Of a DNA stretch of 64,000 nucleotides, positions 1 to 10,880 are shown one piece after another. The notes under the pieces are model-generated. The model made no database searches, was not told the origin of the DNA, and was given only the letters and a program-made list of their open reading frames with translations. Numbering within the stretch: the first letter of the stretch is position 1; each line of letters opens with the position of its first letter. The DNA comes from Saccopteryx bilineata (Eukaryota > Chordata > Mammalia > Chiroptera > Emballonuridae). Location of the stretch: contig NC_089490.1 of NCBI RefSeq assembly GCF_036850765.1, positions 387,824,558 through 387,888,557 on the forward strand. The letters run 5' to 3'. The position numbers were made by a program, and so were the translations under genes.

Positions 1-53
1 TTAGAGGTGGGCTGGGTATTTCAACCTGAGCCACTTCAAACCTAGGGGATCTT

Positions 54-375
54 TTTTTTTGGCCGAGACAGAGACAGAGTCAGAGGAGGGATAGATAGGG
101 ACAGACAGACAAGAAGGGAGAGAGATGAGAAGCATCAATTTTCTTCGTTGTGGCACTTTAGGTGTTCACTGATTGCTTTCTCATATGTGCCTTGATCGGG
201 GGGCTACAGCAGACCGAGTAACCCCTTGCTCGAGCCAGCAACCTTGGGTCCAAGCTGGTGAGCTTTGCTCAAACCCGATGAACCCATGCTCAAGCTGGTG
301 ACCTTGGGGTCTCAAACCTGGGTCCTCCGTGTCCCAGTCCGACGCTCTATCCACTGCGCCACTGCCTGGTCAGGC
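54..375 (-). mobile_element. tRNA-derived bat SINE, full length, antisense
   Basis: Read on the minus strand the element starts with a tRNA-like head (cctgaccagg-type) holding a Pol III B box (complement of 309-320), continues through a body ending in CT-rich repeats and closes with an A tail, seen as the T run at 51-60. A perfect 16-base target duplication, AAACCTAGGGGATCTT, lies at 38-53 and 376-391, so both ends are defined. The same family occurs on the plus strand at 41583-41936. It is non-coding and depends on LINE enzymes. The intact duplication suggests a young insertion. Confidence 0.93.
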
Positions 376-659
376 AAACCTAGGGGATCTTGGTACAAAG
401 CAAAACCAAAGCTGGGACCAGGAGGGTGGTGGCCTTTCCTTTCCCCAGCCCGGGACAGCCAGGTCAACAGCCAACACCATCGCCCGGTTTGCCATCATAC
501 TAACTACTCCTTGTCACCCAGCACTAGTGCCCCTCTAGGCCCTAAACCCTGGGATTCTCTTCTCCCTCCAGGAGGGCTCCAGCTCCAACATCTGCAGGGA
601 CCTCCCCCCTGCACGAAGAGGAGGGGGCTGGAATGAGATCTCAGGGAAAAGGGGGAAGA

Positions 660-1070
660 AATTCCGAGCCCAGCTGGTTTCTCTCACACAATGCTGATTT
701 GCTTAAATGAGAATTAGGATTAGTGCTGGATTTTACCTCTCCTGTAGACTGGTAATAAACTAATCTCCTCTCAAGCTGCAAGAAGGCAGAATTCCTCCAA
801 AGACTTGGAGACAGCTTCGGGAGACAGCTTCAGGCTTGGGAGTGTAAAACCTATAAAGTAATTTTGTTATTGACGGGCCTACCCGCACGGCCTGACACGC
901 AGCCCCCAGCTCCTTCCCTGTGTGGCTGCGGCCTTTAATTTCATTAATGTGTGACATTCACCCAGGCTGCGTGGCTGGCAGGCATGCTTGACATTAATAC
1001 GTGTTCCTTGTGGTCCCCAGAGCTCATAAAAGCTCATTATCAGCTCCGAGCCCATAAACGCAGTTCCCTG
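660..1070. promoter_or_regulatory. Candidate conserved enhancer with homeodomain and HOX/CDX-type words
   Basis: This repeat-free segment holds TAATAAACTAAT near 753, TTAATTTCATTAATG near 915-929, a further CATTAAT near 992, CTCATTATC near 1033 and two CATAAA words at about 1025 and 1052. These are typical binding words for homeodomain and posterior HOX/CDX proteins. Clustering in unique sequence is what is seen; enhancer function is inferred only. Confidence 0.35.
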
Positions 1071-1774
1071 GCTCAGGTGGCCCGAGTGCCTCGGTGACTC
1101 CCTCGAGCAGTGAAGCTGCGGCCATCTGCAGGAGCCAAGGACTCCCTGTGTCCAGAGGACTCGTTCTCCCAGACCACTGGCAGGTGACTCAGAAAAACCC
1201 TCCTGTGGACAGAACCCTGGCTTGAATTTGCATCTGAGAGGAAGGGCTCCTTCTGCCCCCGCTATGTGAGGGGACTTGACCCAGCATGTTGGGAAGGCGG
1301 TGTTTGTCTACATCCACCCAGAGGAGGGCCGTGCAGAGCCTCTGCCCCGCCCTCCCACCTCCAGACTTCAAAATTGCACGGACATTTCCACACAGAGATA
1401 TGGGGATCGTTGCCAGGTGGTGATAGCCAGAAACAGAAATACCCCCACATACTCACGGTGAAGAGGAAAATATATTATGGTCCACACCTACTGTGGGGCA
1501 CTGTACAGCTGTGAAGAATATCTCAGAAGGTCTATGTAGTCTCACAGTCATGGGGAGACATGCTATCTGTGATAAGTGACGTTGCAGAACATCTGTGGCG
1601 AGATCCCATTCGTATAAAGTCACACTGTCTGCGTGTGGGCTCACACGGGCGCATGCTCGCACAGATGTGATTACATAGAAGGAGGTCTAGAAGTTTTTGC
1701 AGTGGTTCTATCTGTTAAGTATGATGCATGGGTAAGGAAGAATTTTCAATTTGTAGTTAATGAAAATTGTATGA

Positions 1775-1838
1775 ATATATATACATATATATGAATATAT
1801 ATATATGCACATGTATGTGTGTGTGTGCGTGTGTGTAT
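1775..1838. repeat. AT/GT microsatellite
   Basis: Alternating ATATAT tracts change into GT dinucleotides. It is simple sequence, likely length-variable. Confidence 0.9.
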
Positions 1839-2103
1839 CATGAATCACTCTGATCACAGCCATAATCTGGCCCGCAGTGCGTGAGGTCCCCTAGGCTGAC
1901 GCTGCCTGGTAGATGAGGTAGAGGTGGAGGTAGTATTCTTCGGCCAAGCCCGGTTCTCCGTCCGAGCAGGGAGTTCTGAGCGCATCCTCGGTGAGTGTGG
2001 TGCCCCAAGGCTGGGATCTGTCGAGCCGAGCTTGCACTCATTGCTCTCCAGCCTGCACCTCTCCCACTGTGGCGATGGCACTTGCACCAGGCTCAACTTT
2101 CCA

Positions 2104-2270
2104 GGGACCTGAGTTTTAGTCCTGGTTCTGCCTCATTTTTAGCGGTATGACCCTGGGCAAGTTATTTAATCCTTATGAGTTCATGGTCCTCATCCCTGAT
2201 GTGGTGGTGATGCTTTCTCATAGAAATGGAGAAGGTGTCAGGATTATTGTCATAATCGTTTTGGGCAACT
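2104..2270 (+). mobile_element. MIR SINE fragment
   Basis: The MIR core reading 'tatgaccctgggcaagttat' lies at about 2146-2165, preceded by the usual 'cctggttctgcc' segment. The copy is old and diverged. Confidence 0.75.
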
Positions 2271-3740
2271 TGACACTTGACCAGGGCTCCCATGGTGCAT
2301 GGTCATCGAGGGTAGAAGGAGTCGGGATGGAGAGAGGGGGAAGGAACGTGGCTGTTCCTCTGCTGTAAATTTTGCTTTTGTTTCTCAGCTGTGCATGTGA
2401 ACAAGCTGGCCCCCCGGGCCTGGCCTGAGCCTTGGCAGGCAGGTACGTGTCTTAGACACGAAGAATCTGATCCTTCTCCGGCGACCGGCGGACTCAGTCA
2501 GACTGACAGACAGGAAGCGGGGGAGAGCCTGGACTTCGGCCTTGGCCGTCTGGGGCTGAGTTGTTTTGTTCCCCACCAAAGACCCCTCCTCCTCTTATTA
2601 CTTATCTCTTCCTGAATACCAGATCTTGAGAGTTTTGTTCTGCCCAAAGAGTCGGCATTCATTAGGCAATGATTAATTCTCTTTCACATTTTCGAAATTA
2701 TTCAGAAAGCCTTTTTTTTTTTTTACGCCTAAAGAAAATGGAGTTCCCACACCAAGTTGATAATATTTTGGCTAGAAGCAAAGAAACGGGATGCGATGTT
2801 GTGATTAGCATGCTGCCGATGTCATCACGTGGACCCGGCCCAGGCTCCTGGGTTGATCTCAGAGGACCGAAAATATGCCCCGACCCGTAGGCACTGGGAA
2901 CGCCATCCTGGGAGCCTGCGCGGGGCGGGGTGCTTCGTTCCGTCTGTGTGGCTGTGGGGGCCCTGTCTGGCTGTGCTGCATCTGCAGAGTTGGAAGGAGG
3001 GGACAGACACCCCCAGGAGTGGGTGCACATCTGGACTGAGCTGGCCCCCGGAAACCTCGCTAACCCACGCCTTCCTAAAATTTCTTTCTGTCTCCTCCCT
3101 CTAGAGTTTCTCCTGAAGCCACGTCAGAAAGAGACCTTGAGAATCTCGACACCCCTGAAAGGAAAAGATAACAGTTGCGAGAGGTACGATTTTGACAACA
3201 CAGTAGAGGGGCATCTCAATTTGTTCGCACGAGAGCGTCTCATCTCTCCTCTCCCTGCTCTCCAGCGCCCCCCCTCTCTGAGTGAGAGAGCGCTCTGCTT
3301 GTGCTGGGGAATGCAGGGCAGGTGAAGGGTGGGTTTACTTTGTCCCCCCTCCCCAGATGTTTGTTCAGGGATGGGGAGAAAATGGCAGGTGTGTGAAGGA
3401 GAGGCTAATGCCCGGGGGGGGGGGGAGGTCTCATGAGGCTGGTGCTGCCCCCGGAGGGGCTGCCGGACTCAGGGAGTGAGCCCTCCGCAGGAAAGCAGAG
3501 GTCTGGGGCGCACGGAGAGACTGGCCTGTGTTGAGAACCCCTCCCATACCTGCCTCCCCAACACCCTCCTCCACGGTCTTGGGAATGGGGGAAAGAATCA
3601 CCTCCCTAAAGTGATCCATCTACCTCATCTCAAGACTAACTGATAACGGAAAACTCCTGGTAGATTTCTGGGGCTCTGGGAGCTCCTGGGGTTGCCCGTG
3701 ATCCTAGTACCTATGATGGTCTAGGGGCCTGATGGAAAGT
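2271..3740. other. Unassigned unique sequence
   Basis: I see no gene, SINE or LINE signature. It is moderately GC rich around 2840-3050, carries a T run at 2710-2724 and a G run at 3414-3426, and has several short open frames on both strands, none with a recognisable protein. Confidence 0.5.
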
Positions 3741-3741
3741 T

Positions 3742-3880
3742 CCTGAACGAAGAGCCAGGACAGTCGGGTTCTGGCCCAGCCTGTGCCACCGTTGTACCTC
3801 CCTCAGGAGTCCTCATAAGCCATTTTTCTCGTTGGGCCTCATTTCCTCATCTGTAAAATGGGGCAGCAGTGACTTGAGTC
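3742..3880 (+). mobile_element. MIR SINE fragment
   Basis: The diagnostic 'cctcatctgtaaaatgggg' lies at 3845-3863 after a degraded 'tgtgccaccgttgtacctccctc' segment. Confidence 0.82.
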
Positions 3881-4164
3881 TCTGTTTCAAGCCTTCCTGT
3901 CTTCAGTTTCCAAGGTTCGGAGACCAGGGCTGAACTAGAGGTGACAGGAGTGGTGGACAGCAGGGGGGCAGAGGTGGCGCTGGGGTTTGGGGACGGCAGG
4001 AGGAAGGCGGGCGGGGGCACCCGAACGCTCTGAGGAGAGCTGGTCACCGGTGTCTGGTGAAGGATGGCTCAGCCGCTCAGCAGAAGGCTGCAGAGTCTGA
4101 GGTGCGAACGGAGCCGGGTCTGAGTTCCACTAATCTGAAGAGCGGGACTAACCACCACCGAGGG

Positions 4165-4335
4165 CTCCTCCGCGCCGGGCGCAGTGCTAAGCACCTCGTT
4201 CGGTCCCCTCAGCAGCCCCATGATCTCGGCACTGTTATCACCACCACGGGGCCTCACAGGAGCTAAGTGACTGGCCCCAAGTCTCACAGCAGTGAATAAC
4301 GTGACCGAGGTTTGAAACCCTTGCCTGAACTACCC
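4165..4335 (-). mobile_element. MIR SINE fragment, antisense
   Basis: The order 'gtgctaagcacctcgtt' (about 4182-4200), 'cactgttatcaccacc', 'gctaagtgactggcccc' and 'gtctcacagcagtgaat' is the reverse complement of MIR from tail to core. Confidence 0.78.
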
Positions 4336-4429
4336 TACAGTTCTAAAGCGTCTTTCTTACCAGCTCTGCCACTTGAAGCTTACGTTAAAAAAAAGAAAAA
4401 AATTGCTTTCTTGACCTAGAATTATTTTT

Positions 4430-4560
4430 AAAACTTTGGGCTCTTCATAAAATCTTCGTGGGTCTTGGTTGTCTTATCTCTAAAATGGGAGCATCACGCC
4501 TGCCCATGTGGTTGTTTGGGGGGAAATTTGAGATAAGGAATGAGCAGAAAGCTCCCCACA
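4430..4560 (+). mobile_element. MIR SINE fragment
   Basis: 'gtcttatctctaaaatggga' at 4471-4490 matches the MIR core end. The 5' part is missing or too diverged. Confidence 0.6.
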
Positions 4561-5419
4561 CTGCCCCTTGCTACACAGCCCTCCACCTGCCTTCCTACCC
4601 CAGGGCTGCTGGGAGGGCGGGTGGGACGTGCACACACTGTGAAGTGCTGTACCAGCTGCCCAGTGGCATTTGCAATTTTGGTCGCCTCTGGTGTGTGTGG
4701 TTGAGAAGCCCTCGGCCGGGGTCCCGTCACTGATCTGATCGTTTCCTGGTATCCCAGCTCACCCTATCACTTTTGGACGGTGCTGCTGGCCGGCCAGGAT
4801 TCTTCCAGCAGGAGTCCACGGCAGGGTGGCGGCTCCCAGAGGCAGACGAGGCGGGGACCAGGCTGAGGCTCGAGTGAGCAGGGGGCAGAGGAGTGGGGAG
4901 ACCTGAGGCCTGCGTGGGCTCTGTGTCCCCCTCCAGAGCACCGATGCCCGATGCCGGGCAGCGAACCCACTTGGCCAGTGCCCAGGGCCATTATCTTAAT
5001 TGTCTGCCTCCTGGCCGCGCTGCCCTGCGCCCCACAGGAAGCTATTGCCTTATCACAGAGCCTGGATCTCGCTGCGCGGTTCTCTTAATCAGGGAAGGCT
5101 CTGAAGCGAGTCGGAAAAAGCTTAACTTCCTCAGGACCTTTCTGCTTACGGATGTTTCTCTAATCAGGGGAAGCCGTGGACTTGGGTGGAACAAAGGGAA
5201 AGAATCTCTTTAAGAACAGAAAAAAGAGGCGAGCGTGCTATTGTCCCTGGGTTACCTTCAGGAGGGTTGCCGAGCGAGCACAGTGATTTAACCTTGCCCC
5301 TCCTGTGAGCCAGGAAACGGATCAATGTTATGGAGTCACAGGGAAAATACAAAGAGGACCACATGGCCACAGGCAGAGAGGCACGTGCTGTTGTGGGAGG
5401 CCGTTCGCTGGGGTGTGGG
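4561..5419. other. Unassigned unique sequence, possible conserved element at 4985-5215
   Basis: No repeat or gene is recognised. The AT-containing part at 4985-5215 has several 'cttaat' and 'taatcagggga' words (two similar TTAATCAGGG/CTAATCAGGGG words at about 5084 and 5160) and looks less repeat-like than its surroundings. Confidence 0.4.
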
Positions 5420-5525
5420 AGCCGGCTGGAGGAGGTCTAGTCCCAGCTCTGCCTTTGTGGTAGCTGTTTGACTCCAGGTGAGCCATTTGATCTCCCAGAG
5501 CCTCAGGTTTTGGCAAATAGCGAGC
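5420..5525 (+). mobile_element. MIR SINE fragment
   Basis: 'agtcccagctctgcc' followed by a diverged 'gtttgactccaggtgagcc' and 'agagcctcagg' (about 5497-5507) follow MIR order. Confidence 0.68.
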
Positions 5526-5859
5526 GCCTCGCTGGGTGGTCGTGGGGGCGAGGAAGCTGCCCTGTGAGGAGGCACCTGTTTGCTTTGAAAGATGGCAGCC
5601 CCCTGGAGTAATGTGGTCTCCCAAGGTGACCTCCTTGAAGAGGCTTAGGCTCTTGAGATGTGAGAGCTGGGTGTTTGTGATCAAACAGTGGGGTTACCCT
5701 GGAGACGCATACTTCTTTGCGTGCCTGGTCTAAAAAAGGTCTGAGTGTGGAGCCTGGGTTGTGTCTGCTTTCTGTTCTGACACCCCTGGGGCACTGGGCC
5801 ACCTCGGGTATGAACAGTCCCTTCCTGAGCCTTTATCCCATGGTTTACACTTAACCCTG
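5526..5859. other. Unassigned sequence between MIRs
   Basis: No recognisable gene, repeat or motif cluster. Open frames on both strands are shorter than 120 codons. Confidence 0.5.
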
Positions 5860-6010
5860 GTGATCTTGACTAGACCCTTTCTGTAGATAATAGCTGATCC
5901 TCCCCACAACCCGAGAAGCAGGTATTAATCAAATTTTTAGAGGTGAGGACAACTGGGGTTCAAAGAAGTTGTAAATTACCCTAGGCTTTACCTCTAAAAG
6001 GCAACGAGTG
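5860..6010 (-). mobile_element. MIR SINE fragment, antisense
   Basis: 'gataatagctgatcctccccacaaccc', 'aggtattaatcaaatttttagaggtgagg' and the following 'aaagaagttgtaaattaccc' are a diverged reverse MIR. Confidence 0.65.
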
Positions 6011-6049
6011 TATTAGGACCCAAACACGGAACTCTCGCCCCAATGGCAG

Positions 6050-6330
6050 TGTGTTTGCCGTTGCAGCCCACGGCACCACAATGCCCGTGTGGCACCCCTG
6101 CATGCATACAGAGGTACCCTGCGTGCACCCGTAGTTGCACCGTGGTGGCTTCCCATGGTGCCAATGACAGCGCCTGCACTGTGGTCCCCACAGAGCACTC
6201 ATGGTGTCCATGAGACACCCGTAGGACTCAGCACCACGCCATGGCGCTCATGGTAGCGCCCCATGTGTTCACAGAGCATTCTGCATGCCCACAGTGACAC
6301 CCCACGGTGCCCATGGTGGCACTCTTCCCA
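6050..6330. repeat. Degenerate CCATGG-rich tandem repeat
   Basis: Short palindromic cores such as 'gtgcccatggtggcac', 'cgccatggcgc' and 'cccatggtgcc' recur at irregular spacing between 'caccc', 'ccacagagca' and 'gcatgc' words. It reads as a decayed minisatellite. Overlapping minus-strand open frames of 61-76 codons arise from the repetition and are not genes. Confidence 0.6.
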
Positions 6331-6489
6331 TGTTCTCTACCCAGCCTTGCGTGAACTTTGGAGCTCAGGCAGAAAAGGAAGTCCCTGGTGTCTTCATCTC
6401 CCAGCTGCCTCTGCGATGGATTGAGCCAGCAAGTGAAGGCAATTTCTTGGAAGCATTAGGATCTTCCTCCTACTGAGATGTGACATCAG

Positions 6490-6790
6490 GATCTTATATT
6501 GAGGTCACTGATCCATTTTGAGTTCATTTTTGTGGCACAAAGTGTGAAGTACGGGCCCAACTTCATTCTTTGGTATGTGGTTATCCAGTTGTCCCAACAC
6601 CACTTGTTGAAGGGACTATTTCTTCCCCATTGAGTAATCTTGACACTCTGGTTGAAAGTCAGTTGGCCCATTGGTGTGTAAGTTTGTTTCTGGATTCTTA
6701 ACTGCATTCCATTGGTCTTTATGCAAATCCTTATGCCAGCACATGCTGTGTCGATTACTACAGCTTTGTGTGTAACTTTTGGACGAGTAA
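6490..6790 (-). mobile_element. L1 ORF2 fragment, antisense
   Basis: The plus strand shows the antisense L1 phrases 'gatccattttgagttcattttt', 'atccagttgtcccaacaccacttgttga' and 'ttgaaagtcagttg', the same L1 part as seen at about 11450-11600. It is a short dead fragment of an old L1. Confidence 0.88.
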
Positions 6791-7094
6791 AGCACCCCAG
6801 ATGATTCCAAGGTTGAGCATTCCTGGTTTTTAGAAGAGGATGAGGCAGTGTTAGGGCGGCCAGTTAGGAGCCTGCTGGAATGACCCTGGGCAGTGCAGGA
6901 GGAGAGGATGCAGCCTTGAAGCAAAGCCGTGATCGTGTCAGCAGAGAGGCCATTGTGGAGTTGAGAGAGCTGGTGAGGAGCATCCTGACCCTCCCTGATT
7001 CTAGGAAGACCTCGGAGACGACAGAAGTGAGAACAGAGGCCAGTGGTCCAGCTGAGCTTAATTAAATGCCTTCCCACACCCAGTATGGTCTGGA
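6791..7094. other. Unassigned sequence
   Basis: Nothing recognisable. The sequence 6790-7040 may be decayed LINE DNA but I cannot support this. Confidence 0.4.
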
Positions 7095-7265
7095 GAAAGA
7101 CCCGAGTCCCGGTCACAGCTCTGCTCCACTGTGTGATCTTGGGGAAATTGCTGCACCTCTTTGAGAACCCTTACTATCTCTGTAGGGTGGATCAGTACTC
7201 TCTGTTACTCATGCAAAAGGTCGGGCAAGGGTCAAACGGGTCAGCTCTACAAAGGCTGAAGGGCT
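7095..7265 (+). mobile_element. MIR SINE fragment
   Basis: 'ctctgctccactgtgtgatcttggggaaattgctgcacctc' at about 7119-7160 is a clear MIR core, followed by a diverged tail. Confidence 0.75.
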
Positions 7266-7683
7266 TAAAGGCAATTGAATACTTGGTAGAGTCTCCAGCT
7301 GAAAGTTCTTGTCAAGCAGTGTCAGTCTCAGCCCACCTGTCTCTGGGACAGCGATTGGGCTCATGCCACTTCTGCAGCCTACGCTGTCTTGCGCTGGCTC
7401 AAATAGGCCAGAGTATCTCCTGATGCTGGCTGACAGTTATTTTCTTGTACCCTCAGTCTACTTGCCCCAAATCTGCCTCATGGGGCTGCATTCCCCCCTT
7501 TCCCCCCAGGCTCCTCTCCTGCATGTCCATCCTGTACCTTCTCATCTGCTAGCTGAAAGCCGTAGTGACCTCTACCTCCCTTCAAGGATGCAGGAGGGAG
7601 AGCGTAGCTTTGGCATTAGATGAATTTCAGGGCTGTTTTTTAGCTAGTTATTAGCTTGGGCAAATGCATTCTCTCTACTCTTC
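7266..7683. other. Unassigned, pyrimidine-rich sequence
   Basis: A C/T-rich stretch (7440-7590) without repeat or gene signature; may contain L2 remnants but no diagnostic words are clear. Confidence 0.4.
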
Positions 7684-7691
7684 TGTTAGAG

Positions 7692-8055
7692 CAGGGGTCC
7701 CCAAACTATGGCCCATGGGCTGCATACGGCCCCCTGAGACCATTTATCCGGCCCCCGCCGCACTTCCGGAAGGGGCACCTCTTTCATTGGTGGTCAGTGA
7801 GAGGAGCACATTGACCATCTCATTAGCCAAAAGCAGGCCCATAGTTCCCATTGAAATACTGGTCAGTTTGTTGATTTAAATTTACTTGTTCTTTATTTTA
7901 AATATTGTATTTGTTCCCGTTTTGTTTTTTTTACTTTGAAATAAGGTATGTGCAGTGTGCATAGGGATTTGTTCATAGTTTTTTTTATAGTCAGCTCTCC
8001 AACAGTCTGAGGGACAGTAAACTGGCCCCCTATGTAAAAAGTTTGGGGACCTCTG
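7692..8055 (-). mobile_element. Non-autonomous hAT-type DNA transposon, complete, 364 bp
   Basis: The ends are inverted repeats: CAGGGGTCCCCAAACT at the left and the complement of CAGAGGTCCCCAAACT at the right. A perfect 8-base target duplication TGTTAGAG flanks it (7684-7691 and 8056-8063), as hAT transposases make. There is no transposase frame, so it was moved in trans. A second copy in the opposite orientation lies at 53929-54261. Strand is given relative to that copy. Confidence 0.92.
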
Positions 8056-8084
8056 TGTTAGAGGAAGAGAGTCATGACAATTGC

Positions 8085-8190
8085 AGACTCATGGTCAAGA
8101 TGAAATGAGATGACGGACGTTAGGCATGTTGTCCACTGCCTGAGAAGGGGTCAACACTCCAGAAAGCGGTGCATATAATTGCCGTTACCA
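8085..8190 (+). mobile_element. MIR 3' tail fragment
   Basis: 'gatgaaatgagatgacggacgttaggc' and 'tccactgcctgagaaggggtcaacactcc' resemble the tail part of MIR (lowered-activity 'gcctggcacatagtaggcgctc' region). Diverged. Confidence 0.5.
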
Positions 8191-9256
8191 GCTGAACACT
8201 ACCCTTCAATCTCCTCTCATTCTGACCGGTGGGGCGCAAGCCCTGAGTTTAAACACCGGAAGGGGCAGCAGCCCTGAGGCCTCATTGCCCTTCCTGGCTG
8301 CCCCCTCACTCTGTCTGGGACACGTGTGGGAGGGGACAGGATGACAGGTTCTCACCACGCTGGTTTCCTGCTCACTTAGCCCAAGTTCTGCCAGAACTTT
8401 CTGGCCGCAGGCCAGCCCTGTGTCCACATGTGACTCATGACAGCTCCCTGGTCTTTTTCTCCCTTTTTGTACATTTTCTATCCCAACCTTTGCCTTCTTT
8501 TCTTTTTCAAGTTATTATAAATTGACCCAAGAAGGTTCACCCCAGGGCCACATTACCCGTCGGCTACGTGGGTTGGTGGAGTGTCCCCCTCAGAGATGCC
8601 CCACTCCCTGCTGTGGCTGTGGGGGGGGGCAAGGCCAGGCAGGCCCACCCGCTGTGGGGGGTGAGCACACCTTGACCTCATGAGAGATACTATGTCTTCA
8701 TTTCCTTTATCTCAAGAATGAGCAAATGATTGCTTTTCTGTTTATGCAGCAAAAATGAGCAGAAATCCCCCTTAAGAGACTTTTTTTTTTAATTTTTATT
8801 AATGACATATGTTCACCGGAACTGTCACACAGCAGGGAGGGCAGAGAGGGAGTAAGCCCCCCAGCTGCAGGGCCGTGTCAGCCCTGGGGAGGGCCACAGC
8901 GCTGTGTGGGGCAGTGGAGGTGGGCCCGGGCTGTGAGGCTCCTGGACTCAGGGTCACTTTGGCCCACTCAGATGCTTCTCTTATTAGTTAAAAGTATGAA
9001 ATAAGGTACTTTCATTAACAGCCCTGCAATCAAGGAGAAATCCCAAATCCACAGGCAGTGCTACGGTGTTGGCTGCGGTGGGTTCTTACCTGCCCAGAGC
9101 TGCTGCCGAGAGAGGAAATGACCAGCGCCACTCCCTGTGCCTGGGGCTTTGCCAACGTGTCTCCCGTTGTGGGATGTGGGCAGGGCCATGTTGTGAAAGA
9201 AAGGCACTTGAGGAAGTGGGATTGAGGAAGGAGATTGGGCCCTGGATTCTGAAACC
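8191..9256. other. Unassigned unique sequence
   Basis: No gene or repeat signature is clear. A T run at 8782-8791 with 'aatttttattaatgac' after it may be the tail of an unidentified antisense retroelement. Confidence 0.4.
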
Positions 9257-9783
9257 TTTTTTTTCTTCTTTCTTCTAATCGACTTATTTTCTAGAGCAGC
9301 TTTAGGTTCACAGCAAAACGGAGGGGAAAGTGCAGAAAGTCATGTTCTCCCTGCCCCCCACCACAGCAGACCGCACTATTGACTTGGGCACCACAGTCAT
9401 ACATATATTGCAATCAGAGAGCCTACGCTGACACATCGTTATCACCCAAAGCCCACAGTTGACATTATGATTCACTGTTGGCGTTGTACCCTCCGTGGGT
9501 TTTGACAAATGTATAATGACATGTATCCACTGTTACAGTGTCATACAGAATAGTTTCACTGCCCTAAAAATTCTCTGTGCTCTGCCAGCTCCTTCTTCCT
9601 TCCCCCCCCTAAGCCCTGGCAACCACCGATCTGTGTACTGTCTTCATGGTTTTGCCTCCTCCAGAATGTCACATAGTTGGAATAATACAGTCTGTAGCTT
9701 TTTCAGATTGGCTTCTTGCACTTAGTAGTATACATCTAAGTTTCCTCCATGTTTTTTCGTGACTTGATAGCTCTTTTCTTTTG

Positions 9784-10278
9784 CCAACTTTTTTTTTATT
9801 TGTGGTTAGATACACATAACATAAAATTTACTGCCTTAACCATTTTAAAGTGTACAGCTCAGTGGCATTAACTACATTCTCATTGTTGTGCCACCATCAC
9901 CACTGTTCATCTCTAGAACACTTTTTATCTTGCAGAATTAAAACTCAACACCCATTTAAACAATACCTCCCTGTTCCCCTCTTTTCCCAGCTCCTGGCAA
10001 ACACCAGTATACTTTCTGTCTATATGATTTCTGTTACTCTAAGTACCTTGTGAAAGTGGAATCATGCAATATTTTGGGTGTGTGTGTGTGACTGGTTTAT
10101 TTCACTTAGTGTAATGTCCTCAAGTTCCGTCTGTGTTGTAGCATATGTTTGAACTTCCTTCCTTTTTAAGGCTGAATAATATTTCTTTGTCCACGTAAAC
10201 AACATTTTGCTTATCAACTCATCGTCACGTGGACACGTGGGTTGCTTCATGTTCTAGCTATTGTGAATAATGCTGCTA
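9784..10278 (-). mobile_element. Older-type L1 3' fragment nested inside the larger L1
   Basis: The plus strand shows 'tagatacacataacataaaatttactgcc' and 'accattttaaagtgtacagctcagtggc', typical of another L1 3' UTR type, in antisense. It splits the host L1 and is flanked by an imperfect duplication, 'agctcttttctttt' (9769-9782) and 'agctcctttgtttt' (10279-10292), after which the host L1 resumes with 'atgctaaataatattctattg'. Confidence 0.82.
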
Positions 10279-10880
10279 AGCTCCTTTGTTTTTTATGCTA
10301 AATAATATTCTATTGTTAGATGTGCAGTACTATGATTTATTTATCCACTCACCATCCTGAAGGACATTTGGGCTGCTTCCAAGTTTTGGCAATTATGAAT
10401 AAAGCTGCCATAAATATCGGTGTGCAGGTTTTTGTGTGGATATAAGTTTTCAACTCATTTGAGTCAATATCAAGAAGCACAATTGCTGGGTCATATGGTA
10501 AAAGTATATTTACGTCTGTGAGAAACTGCCACTATGTCTCCCAAAGCGGCTGCACCATTTTGCACTCCCACCAGTTCCCGCTGCTCCACATCCCCTTTAG
10601 TGCTGTCGTGTTTTGAATTTTGGCCATCCTAATAGCTGTGTAGTTGTATCTCATTATGGTCTTAATTTGCAATTTCTTAATGACATACAGTGTTGAGCAT
10701 CTTCTTATATGCTTCTTTTCCATCTGTGCTTCTTGATGAGTTGTCTGTCATTTTTTAATTTGCTTATTTATTTACTTATTGTTGAGTTTTGTGAGTTCTT
10801 TGTATATTTTGGATAACAGTCCTTTACCTATATATTTTTTTGCAAATATTTTCTTCTAGTCTTTGATTCCTCATTCTTTT

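Larger units (their letters stand above)
392..2095. other. Non-repetitive stretch with candidate regulatory DNA
   Basis: No gene or clear transposon is visible. The part at about 660-1070 is rich in TAAT and CATAAA words and is described as a candidate enhancer in its own entry. An AT/GT microsatellite lies at 1775-1838. Short open frames here have no recognisable product. Confidence 0.5.

Noticed and set aside
3955..4050. CpG-island promoter
   Set aside because: CpG enrichment is short and modest, with no clear first exon or core promoter nearby.
6231..6251. REST/NRSF-like half site in the CCATGG-rich repeat
   Set aside because: Only the left half agrees with the consensus; the right half does not.
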